Part shown: positions 18,674-27,654 of the stretch, one piece after another | Layout: each line of letters starts with the position of its first letter | How positions within the stretch are numbered: position 1 is the stretch's first letter | Source: Phycisphaerales bacterium | GTDB taxonomy: Bacteria; Planctomycetota; Phycisphaerae; UBA1845; UTPLA1 | Direction: 5' to 3' | Assembly: GCA_020639075.1 (NCBI GenBank) | Contig: JACKHI010000001.1 | Coordinates: 1,798,001 to 1,862,000 of the forward strand | Length of the DNA: 64,000 nucleotides | Notes under the pieces: generated by a model | Seen by the model: the letters and a program-made list of their open reading frames with translations, nothing else | The model's database searches: none | What the model was told of the DNA's origin: nothing | Made by a program: the position numbers and the translations under genes

Positions 18674-19513
18674 GTGAAACAAAGCCGCCAAATCGGCGCT
18701 TTGCAACACGTAAATCTGGTTGGAAAAGGAGGCCCAGCGGCAAATGTGAAATCTTCAGCAAAACGGAGGCGGTACGAGCGATTTGGCGAGACGATTCGCT
18801 ACCTGACAATAGAAGAGCTGCAGCAGTTCCTGGACGCGATCGAGGACGACCGTCACAAGCTCATGATGCGCGTGATCTACGAGCTGGGCTGCCGGGTCGG
18901 CGAGTTCGTCCGCATCCAGCTCCGGCACCTGACATTCAGCCGCAGTACCGTTTACTTTCCGGCGGAGAACACCAAGACCACGAAACGCCGCGTCAGCCAC
19001 CTGCCGCCCGGTCTCATGAACGACATCAAGAGCATGCTGCGACGCGAAGGTCGCATGGCGCAGCGTTCGCCCCGGATCCATCGCGCCGACGATTTCCTGT
19101 TTCACCCGGGGCGAGATGCACGAAAGCGGTACACCGAGAACCGCCTACGCCAGATTTTCGCCAGGTACATCCGGCAGGCCGGGCTCGATCGGCAGTACGC
19201 CCGCGATCGCAAGGGCCGCGCGCTGCACGAGCTCACGATTCACTCATTGAGGCACAGCCATATCATGCACTACGTTCACATTTTCAAGCTGCCGCTGCCG
19301 ATCGTGCAGAAACAGGTGGGGCACACGACCCTGAGCGCCACCAGCGTCTATCTCCGTCCTTCTGATGAGCACGTTGGCAGTGCCTACGAACTCGCGCGTC
19401 GCCACTCGATCCCGATGACGAAACGCCCACAAGCCTTAAATACTCACGCTGCGTCGTCCTTTGACAATGACACCAAAAACAGAAACCCCAAAACGGCATC
19501 GCGACCTGCTTGA
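18674..19513 (+). CDS. tyrosine recombinase/integrase (XerA-like)
   Basis: Site-specific DNA recombinase. The catalytic set is complete: Arg74 (GCRVGEFV), a Lys in the NTKTTKRR hairpin, His190-x-x-Arg193 (HSLRHSH), His217 (VGHTTL) and nucleophile Tyr226 (SVYLRP), numbered from the GTG at 18674. The N-terminal core-binding domain is very short, as in archaeal XerA-type and element-borne enzymes. The start is uncertain: TTG 18662, GTG 18674 and GTG 18746 (GGAGG 13 bases upstream) are open; 18674 is chosen from its distance to the TATA-like box. It is the first of four plus-strand genes and overlaps the next one. It could move this island or resolve replicon dimers. Confidence 0.88.
   Translation: MKQSRQIGALQHVNLVGKGGPAANVKSSAKRRRYERFGETIRYLTIEELQQFLDAIEDDRHKLMMRVIYELGCRVGEFVRIQLRHLTFSRSTVYFPAENTKTTKRRVSHLPPGLMNDIKSMLRREGRMAQRSPRIHRADDFLFHPGRDARKRYTENRLRQIFARYIRQAGLDRQYARDRKGRALHELTIHSLRHSHIMHYVHIFKLPLPIVQKQVGHTTLSATSVYLRPSDEHVGSAYELARRHSIPMTKRPQALNTHAASSFDNDTKNRNPKTASRPA
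19436..19442 (+). promoter_or_regulatory. TATA-like box before the small protein gene
   Basis: TTAAATA, centred 28 bp before the ATG at 19467 and inside the end of the recombinase gene. There is no Shine-Dalgarno between box and ATG, the layout of an archaeal leaderless promoter. Confidence 0.4.
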
Positions 19514-19646
19514 ACGCATTCTCGCAATGCTCGAGTCCATCGACCGCAACGTTGAGGAGATCCTCGACGACCTGCACGACCACCTGGCCGACACGCGCTT
19601 TGCCGGCTGGTTGGATGAACCGAGCCCGGCTGACCTCTATGAGTAG
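19467..19646 (+). CDS. small acidic helical protein
   Basis: A 59-residue protein of unknown function (starts MTPKTETPKRHRDLLERI). A central amphipathic helix, AMLESIDRNVEEILDDLHDHL, suggests dimerisation or a partner-binding coiled coil. It overlaps the recombinase end by 47 bp in another frame. There is no Shine-Dalgarno; support comes from codon-like composition and from the TATA-like box at a regular distance. It might be a small regulator or excision partner of the recombinase, but nothing in the sequence proves this. Confidence 0.45.
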   Translation: MTPKTETPKRHRDLLERILAMLESIDRNVEEILDDLHDHLADTRFAGWLDEPSPADLYE

Positions 19647-19675
19647 CGACCGGCACCCGGCGTCCGGGGGCAACA

Positions 19676-19683
19676 TTTATTAA
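19676..19683 (+). promoter_or_regulatory. TATA-like box before the 107-aa protein gene
   Basis: TTTATTAA, centred about 25 bp before the ATG at 19705, followed by a pyrimidine-rich stretch (CCTTTCTTTCTG) without Shine-Dalgarno. The spacing predicts transcription starting at or next to the ATG if read as an archaeal promoter. Confidence 0.45.
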
Positions 19684-19704
19684 CCCCCGGCGCCTTTCTT
19701 TCTG

Positions 19705-20028
19705 ATGGAACCTGACATCCCCGGCGCCCTATGTGACCTGGAGAAACTCGCCGATCATCTCGCGACGCTGCTCGAATGGGAAAAGCTCGCGGAGCAGGAG
19801 CACGATTCCCGAGCCCTGCCGCCCTTCCGACTTGAGCACCACAACCGCGAGGACATCATCGACCTCTACAGCCAGTTTCTGGAACTACGGAGCGGAATCC
19901 AGCGCGTCATCGACGAACACGACCCCATGATTCCCGGCGACAACCGCGACACATGGAACCGGCGCATAACTGCTCTCGATCTTCGGGTTCGTCAACTTGG
20001 CATCATGGAAAAGTTTATAAGGCCGTAA
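19705..20028 (+). CDS. hypothetical helical protein
   Basis: A 107-residue soluble, mostly helical, acidic protein (MEPDIPGALCDLEKLADHL to the C-terminal RVRQLGIMEKFIRP). No family is recognised and no catalytic motif is seen. It ends 32 bp before the Orc1/Cdc6-like gene and is preceded by a TATA-like box at the spacing of a leaderless transcript. Its place between a recombinase and a replication-type ATPase suggests an element function such as copy control or partitioning; this is inference only. Confidence 0.5.
   Translation: MEPDIPGALCDLEKLADHLATLLEWEKLAEQEHDSRALPPFRLEHHNREDIIDLYSQFLELRSGIQRVIDEHDPMIPGDNRDTWNRRITALDLRVRQLGIMEKFIRP
20014..20020 (+). promoter_or_regulatory. TATA-like box before the Orc1/Cdc6-like gene
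   Basis: TTTATAA inside AAAAGTTTATAAGG. An archaeal-type start about 26 bp on would give a leader of about 18 nt that contains GTGGAG, a possible Shine-Dalgarno for the ATG at 20061. Confidence 0.45.
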
Positions 20029-20060
20029 GGGTTTATGCGTGCAGTGGAGTTTACGCATCG

Positions 20061-21149
20061 ATGAAGATCACAGATTACCTGCACGAACAGTCCCGGTCCC
20101 TGGAGCAGAGCAGCCGCCAGATTCGCGACTTTCGCGTGTTCGATTTCAATCATATTCCTGAGGAACCCATCATGCGCCACGAGGTGCGGCCCGTTATCGA
20201 TGCCTATCTACGTTACCTGAAGACCGGCATCGCCAACCACCTGTTCATCTTTGGCAGCCGGGGCTCGGGCAAGACCCTAATGATCAAGTACATTCAGCGC
20301 CAGCTTGCCAGCCGTCGTGATGCCGACATCCTCTATGTCAATTGCCGCCAGCACAATACAAGCTTCAAAGTACTCGCCCGCCTGCTCGGCGTACGCCCTC
20401 GCGGATGCAGCGTGGACGAGCTTTGGCACCAGTTCTCCGTGGCATACTCGAGACGACTTATCCTGGTGCTGGACGAAGTAGACCTGCTTTCCGACAAGGA
20501 TCGCCACAAGGACATCCTCTACCTGCTGGCGCGATCACCGCGCAACTACATGGTGGTCCTCCTGAGCAACCACCCCAAGTTCGTCAGCAAGCTGGACGAG
20601 AGCATCCGCTCCTCGCTGCAACCCGAGATGCTTCACTTTCGCAACTACGACGCCACCGAAATTCTGGAGATACTCAGAGACCGGGCGCGGCTGGGGCTTC
20701 ATCAATTCCGCGAAACCGACCTGGCGCAGATCGCGGCACTGACCGCCCGATCGACCAACTCCGACGTGCGCATCGCCATCAAGACGCTGTACTACGTCAC
20801 CATCGAGGAATCCCCGGACGTGGCGGAGGTGTTCAACCGCGCCCGCCGCGATCTGCTGCGCGACGTGCTGAACGATCTTAACGATCGCAATTTCCTGATC
20901 CTGCGCGCTGCCATGGAGTCGCCGGAGCCATTCGTCAAGGAAGTTTACGCCCGCTATCGCCGCCTGAGCCGAGCCGCCCAGGAAGAGCCATTCTCCTATG
21001 TGTATTTCTACGCAAGCCTGTCATACCTTCAGAGCATCGGACTGATACTGCTGCTGGCGACCAAAGTCGGACGCGCCTACACCAATCGAATTCAGCTGCT
21101 GCTCGATTCAGAGACACTAGAGGCTGCGAATCACAGCCGACTCACGTGA
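20061..21149 (+). CDS. Orc1/Cdc6-like AAA+ ATPase
   Basis: AAA+ ATPase resembling the archaeal/eukaryotic replication initiator family. Walker A is GSRGSGKT (Lys71), Walker B is LILVLDEVDLL (Asp138-Glu139). Sensor 1 lies in VVLLSNHPKF, and SSLQPEMLHFRNYDATEILEIL matches the lid region with its conserved arginine. The C-terminal 80 residues look like a winged helix. At 362 residues it matches archaeal Orc1/Cdc6 closely and is unlike DnaA. In archaea such proteins bind origins and load MCM; in a bacterial element it might initiate replication of the element or act as a related DNA-binding switch. No MCM or polymerase gene is nearby. Confidence 0.8.
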   Translation: MKITDYLHEQSRSLEQSSRQIRDFRVFDFNHIPEEPIMRHEVRPVIDAYLRYLKTGIANHLFIFGSRGSGKTLMIKYIQRQLASRRDADILYVNCRQHNTSFKVLARLLGVRPRGCSVDELWHQFSVAYSRRLILVLDEVDLLSDKDRHKDILYLLARSPRNYMVVLLSNHPKFVSKLDESIRSSLQPEMLHFRNYDATEILEILRDRARLGLHQFRETDLAQIAALTARSTNSDVRIAIKTLYYVTIEESPDVAEVFNRARRDLLRDVLNDLNDRNFLILRAAMESPEPFVKEVYARYRRLSRAAQEEPFSYVYFYASLSYLQSIGLILLLATKVGRAYTNRIQLLLDSETLEAANHSRLT

Positions 21150-21743
21150 ACTCTCGGGCGTCAAACGCATCCCGGAGGCTAGCAATCTCTGTAGGATCAG
21201 GACAATCCCGCAGCCATGCGGGCACGCGGAGATCTCTACCAGAATCAAAACTTAATTAGTACCAATTGCTTGTCGGGGGCTCGGTCGCTTCTCAAGTCGT
21301 CGATCCCCTCTTAGAGTGAGAGTCGGGATTTCGCTCGAAACGACGGAATAGGTTCGATGGAATTCATTCGCGCTCGACTGACAAGTAAACGTTTTCGCGA
21401 ACTTGACTTACAGGATTCATAGACGGCCACGATTTCTTGGAGATGACATCAAGTTGTTTTTTTGGCGGCCAAGCCCAGGTGCCACTGCGCTTCGGAGGCG
21501 TTTTTGACGCATACTCTCATGAGACAATGATCCCAAAGTTTCGCCAACGACAAGATGAGGATTATCCCGCCAAGAAGCATGGACAGAGCCCCTATATGGC
21601 GGCAGCCAGTTAGCACCGACGTGTCGGGCGCTGTAGTCGCCCGCTGGCAACGAACGCGACCAAGCGATCCCTGGTTCATGTTTCTTGCACGCCGCTGTCT
21701 TTGTCTCGGCGTTTCTCGATCGACGGACCAACGGAGAACTGAA
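21150..21743. other. 594-bp gene-free region
   Basis: No convincing gene. A local AT-rich patch at 21247-21271 (containing AACTTAATTAGTACCAATTG) is the only oddity; being directly behind an Orc1-like gene it could be part of an origin, but no repeated origin-recognition boxes were found. The kelch gene begins at its right end. Confidence 0.35.
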
Positions 21744-24700
21744 ATGAAACACCGTTTTGAGCGCGCCCAGTCCAGACATGAAGGGGCAGACATACTCGCG
21801 ATCGCAATGATGGCCGCTTTGTTCATTTCATCATCTCTCGCCGGAGCTGATGAGCCACAATGGAGGCTCCGCAGCGACAATGGGCCAAGCGCCCGTCGCA
21901 ACTTCGGGATAAGCTACGATAGTTGGCGAAACAAGACTGTTGTTTTTGGTGGCTTCGACGGCAGCATGCTCGGAGACACATGGGAATGGGACGGATACTC
22001 GTGGAGTCAACGCGACGTCAGCGGCCCTGGCCCACGTTACTACAACGAAATGGTCGCGTTTGATAGTGCTCGTGGAAGAACGGTGATGTTCGGGGGATTT
22101 GACGGACATGCTCTCAACGATACCTGGGAATGGGATGGCTCAACCTGGGACCAGATTTCCACCGGCGTCAGCCCCGGCCCCCGGTACAACGGGACGGCAG
22201 CGTTTGACAGCGTCAGAGGCAAGGTGACTTTGTTCGGTGGCTATAACGGTGGCAGCTTTCTGGGCGACACATGGACGTGGGACGGACAGACTTGGGAACA
22301 TCACCTCCCGAATTCACACCCGAGTCCCAGAGAGGGCACTGCAATGGTGTTTGATGCTCTGAGACAGGAAATAGTGCTGTTTGGCGGAACAATAGTCGCA
22401 GGGACGGCGACCCCCGTTGCTGACACGTGGACATGGGATGGCGCAAATTGGACTCAAAAACTGGTGGCCGGGCCAGTCGCCCGATATGGCCATGCGATGG
22501 CGTACGATTCTGACCGTGGGGTTGCAGTTTTGTTTGGCGGTGTTGATGCAAGCAATACGCTCCTTTCCGATACTTGGGAATGGAACGGCCAAACATGGCA
22601 CCAAGTTCAAGTCAATGCCCCCCCATCGCGATACAACCACGGGATGGAATACGACGACCTTAGGGGGGAGACAGTACTCTTCGGCGGTACTGGGAACACC
22701 AACGGCGGCAATCGCTATGACGACACGTGGGAATTCGGACCCGAAATCATTTCCGTCGAACCGCCTGCCAATGACGCCCTCTCGACAGTCGCGATAATTG
22801 TGACCGGTGGGGATGGCCATAGACTAGGAGATGGAACTTGGTCATATGACGGTGAGGTCAGGCTTAATGGCCTGCTGCGCATTGTTCCAAGTGTCAATAC
22901 GACCATCAATACATCCTCATCGCGAATTGCGGGTCAGGGCGCGATTTGGCTGGACGGCGTTCCGCTGCTCGGGGATGTCAAGCTCTATGAAGGGAGTTTC
23001 GAGTTCAATGCAAGGACTGGCGAAAGTAACTCCCTTTTCGAATCAATCTCCGATTTCAATGTGGCTGGATTGCCCTTTCACTTGTCCTCCATCGGTTTCG
23101 CCGGTGACGATGCGATTCGAGTCCAAGGACGAATCGAATTACCCGGCGCCCTGGGCGGCGCATCGATCGACATCGACGGCGACCATTTCGTGACCCTGAG
23201 CCTGTCGCAAGGCCTCAGCTACGACGTCGCCATCAACGACATCAACGTCAACGTCTCGGTGGGCGGCGCCACCTTCATCGCCCAGAATACCGGCGCCGAG
23301 ATCAGCAACGTCGGCATCCCGCAGATTCGCCTTCATGGAATCTTCTCCATCCCGCAGCTGAAAGGCCTCACGATCGATTTCGACCCGAATCAGGGCAAGT
23401 ACTTTCAAATTGACGCTGAAGGCAACGTGGAACTCAACGGTTGCGTGCTGATGCCAGACAGGCTCAACTTCGGTCCCCGGTTATACCTGAGTTCCCTGGA
23501 GATCTGCTATAGCTCGACAGAGAACATCTTCTCCTGGGCCGGAACGGCCGGACTCCCCCTCGGCCGAAACGGTGTCGAAGCGAGCGCCAACTTCACGATC
23601 CTCGACGGTTGCCTCGATGAGGTTGGGTTCGGTCTGGCGGATCTGAGCGTGCCGATCTATGCGCCCATCGTGTATCTGGAGGGCGGATCGGGGAACATCC
23701 AGGGGCTCTGCGCGGGCTCGATTGACGGAATCGTCATTGACCTCGCTGCATCATTCACCGCTGGCCCGGAATTCGAAGTTGGCGGTAACGACTATTCCCT
23801 GATCTGGCTGCAGCTCACGGGTACGGTTGACCTGTCCGGCAAGATTGCCGGGACCGCCGACCTCAAGGTCGGCAATCAGAATGACCCGATCATCAGCGGT
23901 GACGCGGTCGTGCTGCTGGACCTCGGTGAGGGCGTGTATCTGCGGGTGCACCTCGTCAAACCGCGTAACAACGAGCCGTTCCTGGATCTAACCGGCGAAG
24001 CGGCGCTGGACTGGAACAACAACTTCCAAACCGGGCTTGATGGAGTCATCCAGATTCCGAACGATGCGTTCATCATCGGCGCAATCGCCGGCGGACAGCA
24101 ATTCACCACGCGGGCGTACGCGCAGGCGTCAGCTGACGGTAACGATTCCAACGATTACTTGGCTGCCGGCGTTCATTTCAACGTGGGCGGCACCAGTCTG
24201 GGACACGTCATCGAGGTGAGCCTCGCGGATGGCGATATTGACTGGTTCTCGAGTTGGGACAGGGTACTGGAGGTCAACATCGGGCCCGGTCGTGGCGACG
24301 TGCCGCCATTCCCCGTGGCGCCAGGCGTTGAGATGGTGATCTTCCGAGCGACGTGGGCGACAGGTAGTGCCGATCTCGAATTGGCGGATCCCAACGGCCA
24401 GCCGATAACCCCGGCCAACGTGGACTCGTTCCCCGATGTGCAGTACTTCACCAATCCGGCCGTGCCCGAGGCGTTCTACGTGGTCAACAATCCGACGGCC
24501 GGCGACTGGACGCTGCAACTGGTCGGTGTCGCCGAAGGCACGCTGTCACACCTCCAGCAGTCCAACCAGCCATCCATCGTCGTGCATACGCCGTCAGGAG
24601 CGACGACCGATGCGCCGATCGACATCAACTGGACGGCGGTGGATACCGATAGCAACGCATCGATCCAGCTCTTCATCGATCGCAATCGTTCGAGTGCCGA

Positions 24701-26804
24701 CGGCGTGATGATCGCGTCGGGCCTGTCGGAAGATACCGACACCAGCTTCAACTGGACGCCCGCGGCGACTGTGGCGTCAGGCGACTACTACGTGTATGCC
24801 GTCATCGACGACGGCCTCAACCTGCCGTTTGTGTCGTACAGCACGGGAAAGGTCCGCGTCACACAGCCGGCGGCACCGGAGCCGCCAACCTTGGTCGCAG
24901 CGGCGGCTGGTCCGACCAGTGATGCGATGCACATCGCGTGGACGCAGAGCACGTCGCCCGATGTCGATCACTACCGCGTGTACTACAGCAGCAATCCTGC
25001 TGGCGAGAACTTTGAGAGCAGCATCGCAGCTGAGGATCTGACATCGGTAGTCGTCGAGGGTCTGACACCCGGGCAGACCTACCGAGTTGCCGTCGCCGCC
25101 GTGGATGTGGACGGGAACATCAGCCACAAGAGTGAGCCGATTCTCGTGAGGCCGCGGAATGCTCTGAACAATTCGCCCATCTTCACCGGCAACATCGCAT
25201 CGAAAGCAACGGTCGGCCAGCCCTACCAATCTCAGGTCCTGTCGGCCGACATCGATCAACAGCCGGTTTTGCATGCGTTGGCCAATGAACCGACCGGCAT
25301 GTCCATTACCCCGAGCGGTCTGATCACCTGGACGCCGGCAGCGAACCAGATCGGCAACCATGAGTTCACCGTCATGCTGAACGATCAGGTCGGCGGTATG
25401 AACAGTCAGTCATTCGATATCCTGGTGACCGAAGCGGGCATGGACAATCGACCGCCGGAGATTCTCTCATTCGCACCGGCGTCTGTTGTGGCCGGCACTC
25501 CCTTCAGTTACCCGGTGAAGGCAGCAGACCCGGATATGGGCGACACGCTCGGTTACAGCCTGATGCTTGAACCGGTTGGCGCAGCGGTGACGACATCGGG
25601 TTCGGTCGAGTATGATGTTCCGTCTGGAAGCGGACGCTACGAATTCGTGGTGCGCGTGCAGGACGGCCAGGGGTTGTTCGACATCCAGCGCTTCACCGTC
25701 CAGGCGGACGCCGACGCACCGGTCATTGATGCCATTTGGGGCGACATGGTCGCCCCATCCCCCACTTCTATCGACATTACGGCCAACCCCGTCGTCGATG
25801 CCACCGGACCGGCCGAGTATCTGCTTGAAGTCGATGGACTCCCGGGTACCTGGCAATCGCAACCCGCCTGGAGTGTCGCTTCACTCCTGCCGAACATGCA
25901 GCATGACTTCCGCATCCAGGCGCGCGATCGGGCGGTGCCCCAGAACACGTCAGACTGGTCAAGTAACCTGATGGCCCACACGCTCGCCGCAATCCCTCCG
26001 GCGCCGACGCCTGGCGCCACCGACCTGACGACGATCGAATTGACGCTCTCACCCGGGGAAAACCCGCCCACAACCGAACTCGCCTTGTGGAACAAGTCAG
26101 ACAAGACATGGATCGGTCTGGACGGCATGCCGTCGGCGATGGCCGATTGGGCCGACGCCGCGACTTGGGGAATGGTCGTCGTCACGGGCCTGCAGGTTGA
26201 CACGACCTACCACTTCCAGGCGATGGCGCGTAACAACGAGGGCATCGAGACCGCCCTGTCCACGATCCTCGTCGCCAAGACTGCAGCACCCAATTCGCTG
26301 GCCCAGATCGACGTCTCACGGGCCTCTGTTGCCGAGAACGCGATCGGCAGCATGCAAAATCAAGTCACCCTGTCAGCGAGTTTTGTCAACGATCCGTACA
26401 GTAACGCCTTCTATACCTATACCTGGCTAACGCCGACACATCCCGACACCGGCAAAGCAATGGTCCTTGTCGCCGGCGGCGGACCGACCGATTCGTTCGC
26501 AACGTATGCATCACCGGAAGCGCCATCTGCCGATTCCACACCCTACACCGTGCAGTGCATGATTACGGGCGCGGCGGAGGGGAATTACGTATTCGGCGCC
26601 GTCGAGATCGAAGTGGTCAAGCCCGGGGACGTGAATCTCAACGGCCTGACGAATGGCGACGACGTTCAGGGATTCGTCGACGTTATCTTGGGCGTCGAGA
26701 CGGAACCCCGCAGCGTTGCGGCGGCAGATCTTGACGGCAGCGGGAGTGTGGACCTTGACGATCTCGGCCTGTTCTCGATGTTGCTCATCCAGTCCGCGGG
26801 CTGA
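21744..26804 (+). CDS. large exported kelch/cadherin-like/fibronectin protein with dockerin tail
   Basis: Exported protein of about 1,686 residues, probably for surface attachment or polymer binding. The ATG at 21744 has GGAG seven bases upstream and opens a basic N-terminus plus hydrophobic segment ending SSSLAGADE. Six kelch-type repeats follow (NKTVVFGGFDGSMLGDTWEW and relatives), forming a beta-propeller. Next come a long beta-rich region, a proprotein-convertase-like beta segment, fibronectin-III and cadherin-like domains, and finally a dockerin-type repeat pair (GDVNLNGLTNGDDVQGF and AADLDGSGSVDLDDLGLF) with Ca-binding Asp/Asn. Such dockerin-like tails without cellulosomes are common in Phycisphaerae. 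No catalytic domain is seen. Confidence 0.85.
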   Translation: MKHRFERAQSRHEGADILAIAMMAALFISSSLAGADEPQWRLRSDNGPSARRNFGISYDSWRNKTVVFGGFDGSMLGDTWEWDGYSWSQRDVSGPGPRYYNEMVAFDSARGRTVMFGGFDGHALNDTWEWDGSTWDQISTGVSPGPRYNGTAAFDSVRGKVTLFGGYNGGSFLGDTWTWDGQTWEHHLPNSHPSPREGTAMVFDALRQEIVLFGGTIVAGTATPVADTWTWDGANWTQKLVAGPVARYGHAMAYDSDRGVAVLFGGVDASNTLLSDTWEWNGQTWHQVQVNAPPSRYNHGMEYDDLRGETVLFGGTGNTNGGNRYDDTWEFGPEIISVEPPANDALSTVAIIVTGGDGHRLGDGTWSYDGEVRLNGLLRIVPSVNTTINTSSSRIAGQGAIWLDGVPLLGDVKLYEGSFEFNARTGESNSLFESISDFNVAGLPFHLSSIGFAGDDAIRVQGRIELPGALGGASIDIDGDHFVTLSLSQGLSYDVAINDINVNVSVGGATFIAQNTGAEISNVGIPQIRLHGIFSIPQLKGLTIDFDPNQGKYFQIDAEGNVELNGCVLMPDRLNFGPRLYLSSLEICYSSTENIFSWAGTAGLPLGRNGVEASANFTILDGCLDEVGFGLADLSVPIYAPIVYLEGGSGNIQGLCAGSIDGIVIDLAASFTAGPEFEVGGNDYSLIWLQLTGTVDLSGKIAGTADLKVGNQNDPIISGDAVVLLDLGEGVYLRVHLVKPRNNEPFLDLTGEAALDWNNNFQTGLDGVIQIPNDAFIIGAIAGGQQFTTRAYAQASADGNDSNDYLAAGVHFNVGGTSLGHVIEVSLADGDIDWFSSWDRVLEVNIGPGRGDVPPFPVAPGVEMVIFRATWATGSADLELADPNGQPITPANVDSFPDVQYFTNPAVPEAFYVVNNPTAGDWTLQLVGVAEGTLSHLQQSNQPSIVVHTPSGATTDAPIDINWTAVDTDSNASIQLFIDRNRSSADGVMIASGLSEDTDTSFNWTPAATVASGDYYVYAVIDDGLNLPFVSYSTGKVRVTQPAAPEPPTLVAAAAGPTSDAMHIAWTQSTSPDVDHYRVYYSSNPAGENFESSIAAEDLTSVVVEGLTPGQTYRVAVAAVDVDGNISHKSEPILVRPRNALNNSPIFTGNIASKATVGQPYQSQVLSADIDQQPVLHALANEPTGMSITPSGLITWTPAANQIGNHEFTVMLNDQVGGMNSQSFDILVTEAGMDNRPPEILSFAPASVVAGTPFSYPVKAADPDMGDTLGYSLMLEPVGAAVTTSGSVEYDVPSGSGRYEFVVRVQDGQGLFDIQRFTVQADADAPVIDAIWGDMVAPSPTSIDITANPVVDATGPAEYLLEVDGLPGTWQSQPAWSVASLLPNMQHDFRIQARDRAVPQNTSDWSSNLMAHTLAAIPPAPTPGATDLTTIELTLSPGENPPTTELALWNKSDKTWIGLDGMPSAMADWADAATWGMVVVTGLQVDTTYHFQAMARNNEGIETALSTILVAKTAAPNSLAQIDVSRASVAENAIGSMQNQVTLSASFVNDPYSNAFYTYTWLTPTHPDTGKAMVLVAGGGPTDSFATYASPEAPSADSTPYTVQCMITGAAEGNYVFGAVEIEVVKPGDVNLNGLTNGDDVQGFVDVILGVETEPRSVAAADLDGSGSVDLDDLGLFSMLLIQSAG

Positions 26805-26952
26805 GACATTTGAGAACTCCGACGCACGCGGCCGGAGAGCTGAATTCAGTCGAAGCCGAGTGTCGCCACCAGGCGCGGTCCCGATTCCCGTGCCTCGGTT
26901 GCCCGCAAAGCTCGCCGCATGGGGCCATCAACAAACCCCGAGCTACTCACCG

Positions 26953-26976
26953 CCCGGCGTTCGTTCGCATGCCGGG
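26953..26976 (+). terminator. possible terminator after the kelch gene
   Basis: A 6-bp GC stem (CCCGGC/GCCGGG) with a 12-nt loop followed by a moderately T-rich stretch (GGCTTCTTGTATT). It lacks a true T run. Confidence 0.35.
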
Positions 26977-27003
26977 TGGCTTCTTGTATTCCAATCGTCT
27001 CTA

Positions 27004-27031
27004 GAGAAACATTCTGCGCCCTCCTAGTTTA
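27004..27031 (+). promoter_or_regulatory. element motif copy A (AGAAACATTCT...CCT...)
   Basis: First of four copies of a shared upstream sequence: AGAAACATTCT, four bases, CCT, then a TAGTTTA box. It lies about 41 bp before the ATG at 27072. Its role as promoter or operator is inferred from position. Confidence 0.5.
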
Positions 27032-27071
27032 GGGCCCGCTGCGCCAACGCAGCCCCCGCGGAGGACGCTCA

Positions 27072-27494
27072 ATGCCCCGAAAACCTAGCACCATCATCCC
27101 CATGCAGTCCTACCCCGCCTTCAGCAGCCGGCGGTGGTACGCGGCGACCGTCGAATCCGTTGCTCGCCCTGGCAAGCCTCTGGTTCGATTCGTCTTGTCG
27201 CTCCTGAACGACCCCCGTCAAGCCGGACGTCAGGTGACCCACGACATCCCCGCCCTGCTCGCACCGGGAAGCCCGCTCTATCACTTCCTCGCGAACGGAT
27301 TCGATGTCCATCCGACGACCAAAGACCAGGTCGACCTGACGACAATCGTTGGCCGCGTCGTTGAGTTGCGTTTCACGCCGGCGGGAGACAACGACGTTCA
27401 GAGTGTTTCCTCCGTTCGAATGCACTCGCAGCCGGTCAAGCGCGTGAAATTCTCAACGCAAACATCAGAAGAGGCCCGAAATGGACTGGGATAA
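27072..27494 (+). CDS. hypothetical protein, first gene of the accessory element
   Basis: A 140-residue soluble protein without recognised family. It is basic at both ends with a beta-rich middle (KPLVRFVLSLLNDPRQAGRQ and a central region with Pro/Leu). GGAGG stands seven bases before the ATG. Motif copy A lies just upstream and the next gene overlaps its end by 14 bp, so it probably heads an operon. No function can be assigned. Confidence 0.6.
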   Translation: MPRKPSTIIPMQSYPAFSSRRWYAATVESVARPGKPLVRFVLSLLNDPRQAGRQVTHDIPALLAPGSPLYHFLANGFDVHPTTKDQVDLTTIVGRVVELRFTPAGDNDVQSVSSVRMHSQPVKRVKFSTQTSEEARNGLG

Positions 27495-27645
27495 GGTATT
27501 TGCAAGCGTTGCCGACATGGCTCGAAAGATCGTCACACTCGCGCTGTCGCTCATCCTGATCATCGTCGCGGTCGCCGGGACCTATGTCGCGGGGCTCGTC
27601 GTCTGGTGGGTCGTCCGGTATGCGCAGGCGGCTTTTGGCAAATAG
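27481..27645 (+). CDS. small single-pass membrane protein (54 aa)
   Basis: A 54-residue protein starting MDWDKVFASVADMARKIV, with one long hydrophobic helix (ALSLILIIVAVAGTYVAGL) and a short basic tail. GAGG lies about six bases before the ATG inside the preceding gene, which it overlaps by 14 bp. It could be an anchor or small toxin-like membrane peptide, but operon position and good ribosome binding site only say that it is expressed with its neighbours. Confidence 0.55.
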   Translation: MDWDKVFASVADMARKIVTLALSLILIIVAVAGTYVAGLVVWWVVRYAQAAFGK

Positions 27646-27654
27646 GAGATTTCG

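Noticed and set aside
18489..21360. TTCGATGGA on both sides of the recombinase/Cdc6 island as possible attachment repeats
   Set aside because: Nine bases shared within several hundred bp on each side are expected by chance; no longer direct repeat was found.
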